From Metaphire vulgaris (lineage: Eukaryota; Annelida; Clitellata; Crassiclitellata; Megascolecidae), in assembly GCA_018105865.1 (NCBI GenBank), contig CM030869.1, positions 3,223,025 through 3,287,024 on the forward strand: DNA of 64,000 nucleotides. Direction: 5' to 3'. Below, piece after piece: positions 11,336 through 22,254 of this stretch. A program made the translations under genes and the position numbers. The first letter of the stretch is position 1. Each line of letters starts with the position of its first letter. Under the pieces are notes generated by a model that saw nothing but the letters and a program-made list of their open reading frames with translations, was not told the DNA's origin and ran no database searches.

Positions 11336-11479
11336 AGGTCAGAGACCAGCGGTTCGCATTGTTATTAACCGTTGAAACTTAACTTGGTGCGCATACTACA
11401 GGTGCGCAAACAACGGGTGCGTAAACTACCGGTGCGCAAACTACTGGTGCGCAAACTACTGGTGCGCATACTATGCAAT

Positions 11480-12065
11480 ACCGTGTGTCGGCAGAGAAAG
11501 GGCGAAATCCCATAGCATAGAGATAGACAGTGATAATTAAATTGTAGTCGCAGTGATAATTAAATTGTAGTCGCAGTGATAATTAAATTGTAGTCGCACA
11601 CTCGCACTCCTTCCCCAGTTTCACCGCCGTGCAGCAATAAAATCAATCAGATCAGTTTTAAGACATTTGTTGCTCATAAAACGATTTCATATCTGTGCAA
11701 TTAAATAGCAGATGTTGCATGATTTCATCAGACAACTGGTGCGCCAAAGACAAAGGATTTCATACGATCTCAAACCATCTGTCACAGTCCACAGTTTGCT
11801 CTCTTAAAACCACACGAAAAAAGCCGGAAGATATACGATCTAAAGCCCAATTCAGAAATATTGTAAGGTGAGAAAACTTATCATGCATGCCATTAACTAT
11901 AAAGAATAAGAATGTTGTATAGCCTATGATTAGCAAATTATTTTTCTTCAAAGTACTCCGCGATACGAGAAGCAAAGCACTATGCCAGAAAGTTAAAATC
12001 ATATGAATTCCTTCAGGTGGGGTCAACGTCATTAGAAAATTGGATTTAGTTTTGTATCTCCAAGA
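11480..12065. repeat. Duplicated 5' spacer of SCP copy 3
   Basis: Matches 19855-20720 and 25350-26690 in the spacers of copies 4 and 5 (phrases agatagacagtgat, tctccagtttcaccgcc, tcaaagtactccgcgat). It continues, after a LINE insertion, at 14599. Includes three copies of gataattaaattgtagtcgc at 11530-11598. Confidence 0.75.
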
Positions 12066-12107
12066 TATTGCATAGCTTATACACTTCATCAATAAGCAAC
12101 TCTCCAC

Positions 12108-12333
12108 CAATGTTCCTTCTAAGCTGCGCGGCCGCGCGGCCGCGCACATGACAAGAGAAGGCCGCGCAGCAGTTTCCGACTGCCGCGCAGTGATTTAGAG
12201 TTTTAAATAACTCTGATCTCGTTGTTGTCTTGGATGACATATGTGAAAAAATTCAGTTGCTCATGCATGAAAAGGTGCCGCTCAGGCACTATACTTTTCC
12301 ACGCACACTCAAAACAAATTAGAGGGAACATTG
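12108..12333. mobile_element. hAT MITE, CAATGTTCCTTCTAA ends
   Basis: Ends CAATGTTCCTTCTAAGCTG ... AATTAGAGGGAACATTG, flanked by a perfect 8-bp duplication CTCTCCAC (12100-12107 and 12334-12341). The interior is rich in gcgcggccgcgc. Removing it restores the LINE reading KYGGE-LLIDEVYKL on the minus strand. Confidence 0.85.
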
Positions 12334-12553
12334 CTCTCCACCATATTTGATCATCTCTCCCGTGATCATGTCTATGCCTTGGCTCTTATGATTCTTTAGA
12401 TGATCAATTGCCCTTTCAACTTCTCCTCTTAAGTTATACAGAGGAAATCGCGTCTCTTTGAACGTATTTGTCGTATGAAAGACGATAGAAAGATCAAGAC
12501 TATAATGCTGGGTATGATGGACGGTTCCAACAAGAAAGGAAGGCCACACAGGG

Positions 12554-14393
12554 CTCAAACTCAAAAGTATGGAAATCCCTCTCTCAACTTCTTGGAAAGA
12601 AAAAAGAAACTTTTGTAAAATCGACCGAAAGTCTAAATGCGGAATCTTTTGCAGATTTCTTCCATACCAAAGTCCTCAAGATTAGAAAAGATCTTGAAAC
12701 CTTGTCTCCTCCAGTCATAACCAAGACGTTTTCGGCAGTAGATCTATCAGTGTTCACACCGGCAACCGAAACGGAGATTCGTAAGTTAATAATGGACTCT
12801 CCGACTAAATCGAACCTGCTTGACCCCATCCCGACTTTCCTACTGAAGGAGCTCCTCGATCCGTTGTTAAACTTTATCACGAACATGATAAACATCTCGC
12901 TAGAGAAAGCGCACCTCCCGCCGTCCGAGAAAACTTCGATTATTTTTCCTCGCTTGAAGAAACAAAGCCTGTATCCTTATGAACTCTCAAATTATAGACC
13001 TATATCAAATTTATCCTTCATCTCAAAGACCATTGAGAAAATTGTTGCAAACAGGATTCATTCGCATTTAATATCACATGGGCTACTCCCGAAGATGCAA
13101 TCAGCCTATCGCAAATTTCACTCGACCGAAACCGCGCTTCTTCATATCTTATCGGACATCTATGATGCAGTGGACAGTGGAAAAGTGACAACGATGTTGC
13201 TACTTGATCTGTCCGCGGCTTTTCATTGCATCGACCATCAGATTCTTATCTCAAGACTGGAATTGAGATTTGGTATTAGTGGAATCGCACTTGAGTGGAT
13301 AACATCATACTTAACCGATCGGACATCGAAAGTCATCTATGACTCTATCTCATCAAACTCCAGAGACATGCTATATGGCGTCCCACAGGGCTCGATCCTA
13401 GGCCCGTTACTGTTTGTGCTGTTCGTCAGCGAACTGGAAGATGTTATTCGACCTCATTACCTGAACTCTCACTTCTATGCTGATGACATTCAGTTGTATC
13501 ACTCACATCGCACTGATGAAATGGAAGTAACTACTGATACAATTACGGCCTGTACATCGGACATTGACAAATGGCTTCGCACGAACTTACTCAAGTTAAA
13601 CCCTCAGAAATCTGAATTGATCTGCTTTGGTAGTAAAACTCATCTTGAGAAATTAAATTTCACCAGCATAAATCTGGGCTCGGTGCAAATTTTTAGATCG
13701 AAGCTGGTTCGAAATCTTGGAATCCTGTTGGACGAAAAACTTAACCATGACACATCATGTCTCTCACCTGGTCTCGACATGTTTCTTTGAATTACGAAAC
13801 TTAAGAGTGATTGCCTCATCAATGTCAAGTGATACCGCTGAAGTACTGGTCCATGCCTGGATTAGTACGAGGCTGGACTATTGTAATAGTCTCCTGTTCC
13901 AAATCACTGAAGCCCAAATCAAACGTCTCCAGGCGGTGCAGAACTCGGCGGCGAGACTGATCACAGGTATCAGACGAAATGAACACATTACACCAATCTT
14001 GCGAGAACTGCACTGGCTTCCGGTCAGAAAGAGGATACACTACAAACTGATCTCTCTTGTCGACAAGTGCTTGCGAGGGGAATCTCCCGATTATCTAATC
14101 CAGGATTGTCAACTTCTTCGCTCGACAAATCGGAGCACACGCCTGCGGTCTGATGACACAAGGAAGCTTGTCTCCCACAGGACATCCACTAAAATGGGAG
14201 ACAGGTCGTTTAGGATCGCAGGACCAAACGTGTGGAACTCTCTTCCTCCAGACCTTCGTGATGCGTCTCCATCCCGTGTTGTCTTTCTATCTCAGCTAAA
14301 GACATATATGTTTGAGAGTTTTAATTGACTGCAGCGGCGCTTTGGTGCCACAAAGGGCCTAGAAGTATATTTATCTAATCTATCTAATCTAAT
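12554..14393 (+). mobile_element. CR1/L2-like LINE, 5' truncated, frameshifted
   Basis: The reading frame opens at 12561 (SKVWKSLSQLLGKKK) and runs to a stop at about 13790. It continues in another frame from about 13750 to 14328, so one frameshift lies near 13750. RT landmarks: NYRPISNLSFISK, LLDLSAAFHCIDH, GVPQGSILGPLLF and the catalytic YADD in FYADDIQLY (13475-13486). The C-terminal tail contains LDYCNSLL, LQAVQNSAARL, LHWLPVRKRI and WNSLPPDLR, typical of CR1/L2 elements. The endonuclease domain is absent (5' truncation). The 3' end is a short (ATCTAATCT)n repeat at about 14373-14391, again as in CR1-like elements. It is inserted inside the host LINE between GRPHR and WCDD. Not functional as it stands. 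Confidence 0.9.
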
Positions 14394-14524
14394 GGTGTGA
14401 TGACATTTGTGATTGGTGTGGAAAATGTCTGCAAGAATTATTTCATGTTGCTGCCAACAGAATAGAGTGGGACAAAACTGTAATGATTGCATCAGACACC
14501 AACGGGCGCTGAGCCCACGGTTAT

Positions 14525-14526
<2 letters not shown>

Positions 14527-14600
<74 letters not shown>
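14527..14600. repeat. (GAT)n tail of the host LINE
   Basis: About 24 TGA/GAT units directly before the right target duplication, consistent with an expanded LINE 3' tail. Confidence 0.9.
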
Positions 14601-15290
14601 CTCCAAGAGAAGTGTCAACGTTGAAGGTTCGCCCAGTCATAAATGGGTTATGACTCCTCGAATACTTGGCTTAGACAACTTTTTATGCATGGATGGATGC
14701 AGACATACATTTACACTTACACACACGCATACGCACACGATTGCCCCATATTATTGTCGCTGTTCTCGTGCGTTAGCGACGATTCCTCTCGGTTTTTGTC
14801 CCAATCGTCAGGACTGAGTTCCATTTGTCAGTGTCCGTGGAGTTTACGCCGTTTTCTGCTTTCTTCTCAAAACCTACGATCGAAGTTGGCCCACTCCGCA
14901 TCTCAGACCTGGTCTATGCCGGCGACACGTCGCTCTACTTCCACCCCTTCTCAGTCTCGTATAACATTGGGGGTTCGAAATGAATTGCATAAACTCGGTC
15001 AGAATCTAACATTCTTTGAACACATAGTTATGAGACTACACAGGTGGCCAAAATTGTGGGCACACTTTCTGTTGATGTAGTGCACTTACTAAGAGCTATT
15101 TTAACTAAAAACATAAAATTCAACTATAATTTTTATCATTTCATGAAACAAAACAACTCCACTGAGTGGTTTTATCTAAATTCATTGTAAAAACTGTGTA
15201 AGACAACTAACTGGAAAACTTGTGATTTTGCTCAAAAACTCAAGTGTGTCCACAATTTTGGTCACAAGTGTATTCTGTCAATGTCATCGT
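14599..15290. repeat. Duplicated upstream region of SCP copy 3
   Basis: 14599-14985 matches 20700-20920 plus 21794-21880 and 26690-26990 (ctccaagagaa..., tttatgcatggatg, tttctgctttcttctcaaaa). These form the shared 5' flank of copies 3, 4 and 5. About 14985-15290 has no counterpart noted. Possible promoters or untranslated first exons would lie here but cannot be fixed by eye. Confidence 0.6.
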
Positions 15291-15293
15291 AGA

Positions 15294-16436
15294 ATGTCGG
15301 AATTCTGGAAGAGAAAGATGAAGACCTATTTCAGAACGTGGGATTACGACAGAGATGGTTACATCAGTGAGAAGGATTTCGCTGACATGGGTCGTCGATT
15401 TGCAGACACGTCTAGCGCAAACGATGAGAGAAAGGCAGACCTCGTCCAAGTATTTGTCAATGTATGTTTCCCTCCGCATGGCATAATATATAGAAATCGG
15501 AGAGTTAATTAACTGTAGCATCGAAAACTACAAAATAAATGGGAAATTTAGAATTCAATCTTTTATCACAACTGAATCATTTCATAAAATATCTGTACTA
15601 TATCAATGGAAGTCCTTATTTTAAAATTGGTATTTATGCATTTTAAAGCAGTATTTCTCAATTTTATCTGAAAATTCATTTGAACATTCGGTCTTTAAGA
15701 AAGTTGCTGTATGATGAGATACAAAGTGTTCTTCATGTCATGTGCCTATTTAGGCAAACTGTCGAGAAATTTATTTTCGCCTATTTTTCAGTATAATATT
15801 AGTTTTTCAATTCAAAAGGAAACCAACATAATGGCGGGAAAGAAGTCTTTTTAATATGCACGATCCTAGCCGAAAACGTGACTTTTGATGACTTGCTAAC
15901 CAACGTTCCATTGGCTGTCATAACCGCGGTTAACAAATCTCGGATACAGTTTAGAAATATGCAATCGGGCCGGGAAAATCGGACCTACTTGGACTGTCGG
16001 TGGGTGCGAAGGACATAATGAAATGGCGCTAAAGAAGTTCAATGAGGAAACGATGTTGATGATGACATTTTTTGAGATTGGAACTAAATAAATTTGGCTA
16101 TAGACAAATAGACTTCATTCGCTTCTTGTCAATATTTTGGAACAGAGATCTTTATCTGATGCCGCTTCGTAAATAAGTCCCGCCAGAGAGATGGTTTTAC
16201 ATCTATGAGGTTTTCATCCTCTTTGGTGAAAAGGGAAGTGAGAGAGGTAGCTCCTTTCTCAAAGCCCACCAAGATGGGATCCCAAACTGGATTTTTGCTG
16301 CAAAGTTTGACATCGAAGCAATTGATGTCAATGGCGATGGAAAATTTAACACCAATGATTTTGGTGTGAGTTTTTTTTTATTTTCTATTTTCTCAGAATT
16401 AAAGCAGACCGAAGAAATTTTGTTGACCACTTGTTA
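15294..16436 (+). pseudogene. SCP copy 3: intact exon 1, exon 2 deleted
   Basis: Exon 1 (15294-15461) is fully open, keeps the EF1 loop D-Y-D-R-D-G-Y-I-S-E-K-D, the phase 0 donor aat|gtatgt and the upstream acceptor gtcatcgtag. The intron then matches copy 5 up to about 16065 (gatgttgatgatgacatttt) and jumps into SCP 3'-UTR text (gagattggaactaaat). The true exon 2 is therefore missing. At 16294-16436 lies only a decayed EF4 fragment (FAAKFDIEAIDVNGDGKFN), lacking the FGPLVD end. Alone it cannot make a full SCP. Exon 1 could still splice in phase into exon 2 of copy 4 (23658); this is inference. Confidence 0.8.
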
Positions 16437-16443
16437 ATTAAAA

Positions 16444-16928
16444 CAGTGCTTTCCAAACTGTGGTCCGCGGACCGGTGCCAGTCCGCGAGTTTTTCTTTGT
16501 CTGAGTGAATTGAAGGAAGTGATAAAGAAGTTAGATATTTTCTCCATTGAGGATTGTTTACTTTTAAAAACTCATATGCATATTAATTAAGAAGTACTGT
16601 ATATTGAGGGCATTCAAATTTTACTACGTTCAAAATAACAAGAAGAAAATGTTTGCATGGCACCGGTACCTGGTGTAAAAGGAAAATGGAATGGCGGCAG
16701 TGGCGGCTCTAGGATTTGGCAAGTGGGGGGGCCGTTGGGGGCAACTTCTAATCATGGGGGGCCAACCATTTGTTGTTTAATGTATGTAGCATTAAGTATA
16801 GGGTCCCAACTGGGGGGGCCACTGGGGGGGCCAGGCTCTCAATAGGGGGGGCACGGGCCCCTCTGGCCCCCCCGGTGGAGCCGCCACTGAATGGCGGTCC
16901 GCGAAAGTGAAAAGTTTGAGAAGCACTG
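16444..16928. mobile_element. hAT element, CAGTGCTTTCCAAACTGTGG ends
   Basis: Left CAGTGCTTTCCAAACTG, right GTTTGAGAAGCACTG, with imperfect flanks aattaaaa / gattaaga. The interior includes tggtccgcggacc and, nested, the MITE at 16698-16889. Confidence 0.7.
16698..16889. mobile_element. hAT MITE, CAGTGGCGGCTC family
   Basis: CAGTGGCGGCTC ... GAGCCGCCACTG with a perfect 8-bp duplication AATGGCGG (16690-16697 and 16890-16897). Sisters at 41556, 44665, 46427 and a truncated one at 51840. It is nested in the 16444-16928 element. Confidence 0.9.
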
Positions 16929-17095
16929 GATTAAGACACAATGTCAAGAACTATATAGAACAATATGTAAGGCCCACTGAAGATTAATGGCTTCTCCTTG
17001 TGGAATAGCGTCCATGCGTGATGAAGAATCACAACCTACTCGCTGTGTCTCTGTTACACAGAACAACTCAGATCGAGACTGGGAAATCACAAAAG

Positions 17096-17905
17096 GGGTC
17101 TTCCATATATGACGTCCCTCAAATGTTAGTTAAAAATTATCCCTCCTCCCTGATGTCACATTTCGTCACAAAGGTATTAGCCCCCCTTCCGTTTATAATG
17201 ACGTCACAAACTATCGGTCCCAAACCGTAAAACCGTCGGTGGAGAAAGATGAAAATAATATTGATACTAATTTTATTTATGATTCACATGACATTGTGTA
17301 ACTAACAGAATATTTCAAACATGATGACTTTTTCCGTCCTTTTGGTCCTGTCACGTGATATAAAGTGAGTGTCCTTTTGGCACTAGAAGATTACTAACAG
17401 GCAGTGGCGTAGCTAGGGGCAGAGGGAGCGAAGCGCCCCAGGCGGCACTTGCCCTAGGGGCGGCATTTTCGAGGTTTCCTATTTTTTATAATTATTAGCC
17501 TTTATTAGGGTTTTTGCTTGTCAGACTTTTTTAGAAACTCGATAACGTTGTTTGTTTGCTTGTTAGACTTTTTTAGAGACTTGATTGGTAAGGTTTTTTC
17601 AGGAAATTTTGATTTATGATTCATATATGTTGAAAATTTTTCGCCGCGAAAAGGCGGCACTTTTATTTTTCGCCTCCAGGCGACACTTTGCCTAGCTACG
17701 CCACTGCTAACAGGAACAGAAAACTGCAATAGTCTACATTAATTAATACTAACTAGAAGTAAAACAAATAAAATGTGAAGTCTCAGTATTGTACCTTCCC
17801 CTACGTCACACTTCGTCACATCTTTGTGAACTTCCTCATCTCCCTCTTTCCTCTCTCCTCCCCATCTCCCCTCGGTACGTGACGTCATATATGGACGATC
17901 CCAAA
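17096..17905. mobile_element. TIR element, GTCRTCCATATATGACGTC family
   Basis: Left end ggggtcttccatatatgacg, right end cgtcatatatggacgatcc. Interior paralogous to 30921-31420 and 36337-36840, which lack the nested hAT at 17402. Contains repeated cacttcgtcaca. Confidence 0.65.
17402..17706. mobile_element. hAT MITE, CAGTGGCGTAGCTAGG family
   Basis: CAGTGGCGTAGCTAGG ... CTAGCTACGCCACTG with a perfect duplication CTAACAGG on both sides. The paralogues at about 31240 and 36655 have a single ccaacagg, an empty site. Carries two copies of the gcttgtcagactttttt motif (17510-17531, 17555-17573). Confidence 0.9.
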
Positions 17906-17949
17906 CATCCCTGTAGGTTGCAGCAGCACTAGCGTTTGATGCAAGCAAT

Positions 17950-18344
17950 GCTCGGAGATAGATGTTTATAACACAGGTATATAAATACCATTAAAATCCG
18001 ACCACATCTGGAAAAGTTATAACCAAAATACAATGCAGTCCCACTTCAACGAAACACCGTGTTTAATATACAGTAGTACAAAAGGATTTTATGACTTATA
18101 GTAAATGCTTTGTCTTATCATGCGTAAGATCGATAACAGATTTCAAATACTCTCACACATACCGCTCATATCAACGGCCCAAGTCCGTCGTGCGAAATAA
18201 ACAGAATTTAAGGTGGGTAGATGGAATAATTATCTGTCGTGGAAGTAGTGCTTCTAAACTGGGCTTTTACTTGACTATTTAATTTTAAAAATGTGTGCTA
18301 AATGAATAAATGTATGAGCGTTTTTATGTGTGTGTATATGTGTG

Positions 18345-18345
<1 letters not shown>
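17950..18345. other. Unassigned spacer
   Basis: No gene recognised. The stretch near 18061-18280 (acaaaaggattttatgac, aagtccgtcgtgcgaaataa) is related to 35605-35790, downstream of copy 6, so it is duplicated spacer. Confidence 0.4.
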
Positions 18346-18399
<54 letters not shown>

Positions 18400-18458
18400 T
18401 GTGCGTTTGTGTTTGTGTTTGTGTGTGTGTTTGTGTGTGTATGTGTGTGTGTGTGTGA
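18346..18458. repeat. (TA)n followed by (GT)n
   Basis: TA dinucleotides at about 18346-18396, then imperfect TG/TTTG repeats to about 18458. Open frames on both strands here are repeat artefacts. Confidence 0.95.
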
Positions 18459-18720
18459 AAGAACACAAGAATACAACGAAATGTGTAATTATAATCTGCT
18501 TCGAGGAGTTCATTGTGGTTAAATACAACATAAACTACAAGGCGACGGAATTGAGCAACTTGATTGTCTGACTTGCGAGAGTTTCTAAGCTAGCTGCTAA
18601 AATTGAGCCTGAAATACTTGCATTTTCAAACATATGCTGGCGAAAAGCTTCCAGGACATGATTTCATTTAATCTGCAATGGCTGTCTCGGTAGCATCATA
18701 TGTATAACTACACTCAAAAA

Positions 18721-18960
18721 AATAATCCCTCAAAAGTTGAAGGAAGTAATTCCCTAAACTAAAGTTTACGGAATTTTCCATAACACTTGAGAGAAATTTC
18801 CGTAAGCGTTAGGAAATAATCCCTCATATGTTGAGGGAAGTAATTCCCTAAACTAAAGTTTGAGGAATTTTCCCTAACACGTGAGAGAATATTCCCTAAG
18901 CGTTAGGAAATATTTACTCATATGCCGATAGAATGTATTCCCTCATCTGTAGTTTGAGGG
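18721..18960. repeat. 94-bp tandem repeat, about 2.6 units
   Basis: Units start at about 18721, 18815 and 18909 with aataatccctc-like text. Each contains ttccctaaactaaagttt and ttccctaa.cg.gaga phrases, themselves weakly palindromic. Not seen elsewhere in the window. Confidence 0.8.
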
Positions 18961-19007
18961 AATATTCGGCAGCAAATATGAGTGATTATATGGCAAATAT
19001 TGAGTGT

Positions 19008-19031
19008 GTATCGAGTTTATAAACTCGATAC
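19008..19031. repeat. 24-bp perfect palindrome
   Basis: Twelve bases, gtatcgagttta, followed directly by their reverse complement, just after the 94-bp repeat. Confidence 0.85.
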
Positions 19032-19239
19032 ATTCAGAGATAGAGGCCTGGACACGAGATGCGAACCACGCTCCTGGAGTCCTGGACAGCCGCACTCCTC
19101 CCACCCTCTGTACGCTTCGCATAGAAGCGCTTGTTGGGCACATCGATTTCATCACTTCAATCGATGCACAAATCAAAGTGTTTCAATCACTCGTCTAAAC
19201 GCAACGCTCGCATAAGGGAGGAGGGCGTCCAATGTAGTT

Positions 19240-20020
19240 ACTACCGTATTCGTCAGAATCAATTAACCTAAGTATATTCCCCGGCATATTGCTTTACAAA
19301 GCATCGCTCTTTGACGTAGAATAGGCTTATTAATAGGTAAACCAAGCGACTGCAATTAAAAAAAATTAAGTATGAATGGACCCTTAATCCCCAATATTTT
19401 GGAGTCCTAGTGTAGGAATAGGTGAAAGACATAGACAGATAATTAACTGGAGGATGCGAATGTTGATACTAAGGAAACAATTATTTACGCAGTTCTGTGC
19501 CTCAACGTGTTCAAATCGGCGGCCACAACAGAGTTTTATTGATTAAGCTGCCATAGCGAAGAGTAAGCTGAATTGGTTACAGGCAAGATTGATTCATCGA
19601 GTTAGAACTTATCATTCTTGGTGTTCCTCTCGATCCTCTTAGACAGTAGTCTTTACTGAATCCAAATAAGTCATCGCCCAATGGTACGATAATTATATTT
19701 TGTCTTAAAGTCGTCTTTGCACAATGTCCGCTCGGCTCACGTAATTTTTAAAGCATGCAGCTCGCGCTAGACTTGTTTGCCCCCTATAGGAGGGGAAACA
19801 AACGAACATAGTACCTACACATTAGCCGCATGGGTGACGGGGCAGATAAATGGCGAAATCCCATAACACAGACATAGACAGTCACAGTGAGGGAGACAGT
19901 TCAATTGTAGTCGTATTCCATCTCCAGTTTCACCGCCATGCAATAATAAAATCAATCAGATCAGTTTGAAGACATTTCAACATTTGTTGCTCATAAAACG
20001 ATATCATATCTTTGCAATTA
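19240..20020. repeat. Duplicated spacer upstream of SCP copy 4
   Basis: 19360-19850 resembles 4200-4740 and 24880-25360 (gattcatcgagttagaac, cattcttggtgttcctctcg). 19855-20020 resembles 11510-11700 and 26195-26340. It marks the 5' end of the copy 4 duplication unit. Confidence 0.6.
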
Positions 20021-20021
20021 G

Positions 20022-20344
20022 CCAGGCCCTCCGAGAGAAATTCCGGGCCCCTGTGCAGAATGGTCGACGGGCCCTTGAGAAGTAATAATTTCCTGACGAC
20101 CTTTTTTTTGCTCGTCAACCGTTTTTATTATAAAGAAATGTTGACGACCTTTTTTTTTGCTCGTCAGCCGTCCCGGGTCCCCTTCTGCTCGCCGGGCCAC
20201 TCTGCTCGACTGACATTTTAACCATTCTTTAGTGTTATTATTCATTTTATTGTTAATTATACGTATTCATCATCGGCCCGGGCCCCCTCCAGGCCGCCGG
20301 GTCCCTGTGCAGTTGCCCCCCTCCCCCACTCTCGGAGGGCCTGG
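20022..20344. mobile_element. TIR element, CCAGGCCCTCCGAGAG ends
   Basis: Left CCAGGCCCTCCGAGAG, right CTCTCGGAGGGCCTGG. Absent from the paralogous positions near 11700 and 26340. Its interior has two copies of gacgaccttttttttgctcg (20095-20117, 20141-20167). A relative lies at 38083-38283. Confidence 0.8.
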
Positions 20345-20945
20345 ATGCTGCATGCATGATTGTATCAGAAACAAGACAAAGGATGTCATATACTGTAATC
20401 TCTAACCACCATCCACAGTCCACAGTTTGTTTTCTTAGCCACGCGAAGGAAGCTGGAAGATACAAGATCTGTCTAACTAACGTCCAATTCTGAAATATTC
20501 TAAGGTGAGAAAGTTTATCATGCATGACATTATAAAGAATAAGAATTTTTTTATATGATTGCATAATTATTGTTCTTCAAAGTACTCCGCGATTGGAGGG
20601 AACAAAGCGCTCTTCAAGAAAGTTGCTACTGTATGAATTACTTCAGATGCATGGAGTCATTTGAACGACATCTGAAAATTAGATTTAGTTTTGTATCTCC
20701 AAGAGAGGTGTCAGCGTTGCAAGCTCGCCCAGTCATGAATGAATAAGGGCTCTTTGAATACTTCGTTTAGTGTACTTTTTATGCATGGGTACAGACATAC
20801 ACTTACGCACACACATACGTGCACGATTTTGACTCGATTGTCGCTGTTCTTGTGTGTGAGTTAGCGATGCCATCCACTTTGTTTTTGTGCCATTCGGCAA
20901 GGTTAAGTTCCGCTCCGGTAACCACCTACTACCATCTCCGGCGGA

Positions 20946-21248
20946 CAGTGTTTATTCTAGGCCTTTTCTGGGGAAAATCCCCCTCCCAGTTTTAAAATCC
21001 CCCAAATTTCTATATGTTGCATTTGGGGATGGGAATTCCCCCCACCAAAGTGTGACGAGTGGGGGTTTGCTTTTAAGAGAGGGGAAACTCTAAGGATTAT
21101 CATTTTTTGCGCGTTAGAGCATCGGAGAAGGATATGACATATAAGCAAGATGGCCTTTTTATGCTTGTCAAGGTTTTTGGGGAAACAAACCTTCTCCCCA
21201 AAACATTTCAAACTCCCCCCAATGTCAAAGTGGCTAGAATAAACACTG
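20946..21248. mobile_element. hAT-like MITE, CAGTGTTTATTCTAG family
   Basis: CAGTGTTTATTCTAGGCC ... GGCTAGAATAAACACTG, flanks tccggcgg / ttcggcgg (7 of 8). Longer than its sisters because of extra interior sequence. Confidence 0.75.
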
Positions 21249-21395
21249 TTCGGCGGATCAGGGATATTCGGCGATACCTTTCTACCTCGGCAACAGCGCT
21301 ACTGGTTCGGGCGTTTATCATTGGGAGGATTGATTATTATAATAGCATTCTTCATGACCTTCTTGCATACCAGCTAGACAGACTTCAGATGGCTA

Positions 21396-21510
21396 GGACA
21401 AAATGTCACGGACAAAATGGCAGGGACAAAATGTCATGGGGACAAAATGTCATCCTAACTCTAACCCTAACCATAAAACGTGACATTTTGTCCCCATGAC
21501 ATTTTGTTCG
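21396..21510. mobile_element. Small foldback with 16-17 bp units
   Basis: Left arm repeats ggacaaaatgtcatgg about four times. The right arm holds the inverted units tgacattttgtccccatgac. The loop has aaccctaacc. It interrupts the LINE frame after LDRLQ. Confidence 0.75.
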
Positions 21511-22166
21511 GTGTCTTCAGCATCGTTCTGGGCACTGTGTCAAGCTAGTCGTCCCTCCTCCCTCCAGGACAGTGAAATTTGGGGAGAGGTCCGTCACGCG
21601 GAGAAACCCTGTACTCTGGAACTCATTACCTGGCACTGCGTCAAACGAGTCTAATATTGAACTATTCGCCAAGAAACTAACAAGGCACCTATCTAACATC
21701 TCGTTCGTGTGTGAAATGTAAAGCGCTCTTGGCTTTAGCTTTTCGCTTTGACTATTGCGCTGTATAAATTGCCTGACTAACTAACTAACTAACACTCGTC
21801 AGTGTCCATGTGGTTTTGGCCGATTTCCGCTTTCTTCTGAAAGCCTGCGACCGAAGTTGAACCAGGACCACTCCGCATCTCAGATCGGCTCTTTACTGAC
21901 GAAACGTCGCTCAACTCCCGCCCTTGCTCCCCCACAAAGCTGACATAGCAGGAATCCTGCCAGATTTCAACCAAACCGGATCCCGAGTGAGGTTTCCGAG
22001 TGAGGCCCTCCCGAGTGAGGTCAGATTTCCTCATCCCGAGTGTATCTCGATATCAGGAATTTTGCTCATGGGGCGATCGCTCACTATTTCTCACCACACA
22101 TTCCTCCCAAGAGCAATCGATCGTAAGACAATTGTTCGAGGTATTACTATCTTAAGGAGCAACATA

Positions 22167-22250
22167 ATTATCCCCTTAACCGTTTATTTAACTGTAACTC
22201 AGTGTAAAATGGACGAATACATCCGGGATCCCCAGTTAAAGGGTTTAGGG
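22167..22250. mobile_element. 80-bp TTAA-type miniature element, copy 3
   Basis: Inverse orientation relative to 3982. Begins tccccttaaccgtttattta and ends ccagttaaagggttta. Lies about 135 bp upstream of SCP copy 4 exon 1. Confidence 0.65.
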
Positions 22251-22254
22251 CACC

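Larger units (their letters stand above)
10529..11475. mobile_element. Foldback element holding two further TIR elements
   Basis: The left arm 10529-10650 contains ttgcgcacc, aagttaagtttcaacggtta and ccgctggtctctg. The right arm 11336-11475 carries the reverse complement. The outer right arm is a tandem array of the 15-bp unit GGTGCGCAAACTACT (about six copies). Between the arms lie two complete TIR elements, 10652-11061 and 11065-11335, back to back. Confidence 0.75.
12066..14598. mobile_element. 5'-inverted LINE with two nested insertions
   Basis: Flanked by a perfect 10-bp duplication ATCTCCAAGA (12056-12065 and 14599-14608) and ending in (GAT)n. About 12066-12437 encodes on the minus strand an RT N-terminal motif (LRGEVERAIDHLKNHKSQGI, then DMITGEMIKYGGE). 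About 12440-12553 plus 14394-14520 encode on the plus strand the C-terminal tail (ICRMKDDRKIK...GRPHR, then WCDDICDWCGK...SDTNGR, stop). Minus 5' piece and plus 3' piece are the signature of a twin-primed 5' inversion. A hAT MITE sits in the inverted piece and a CR1-like LINE in the 3' piece. Confidence 0.75.
20915..21793 (+). mobile_element. LINE 3' end with two nested insertions
   Basis: From 21249: RRIRDIRRYLSTSATALLVR and DYYNSILHDLLAYQLDRLQ. After an interruption at 21396-21510 it resumes with VLWNSLPGTASNESNIELFA and stops at about 21720. It then has agcgctcttggctttagc, a typical LINE 3' UTR, and (CTAA)n at about 21774-21793. Compared with the paralogous flanks near 14825 and 26890, the whole segment is an insertion. 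A CAGTGTTTATTC MITE is nested at 20946-21248. Confidence 0.75.

Noticed and set aside
12702..14328. Host gene for a reverse transcriptase
   Set aside because: Frameshifted, lacks endonuclease, ends in a CR1-type tail and interrupts another LINE.
14413..14600. Open frame ending in poly-Met
   Set aside because: LINE tail plus GAT repeat.
18943..19215. Overlapping open frames on both strands near 19.0-19.2 kb
   Set aside because: No homology recognised, no splice context, and no clear protein-like conservation between duplicated units.
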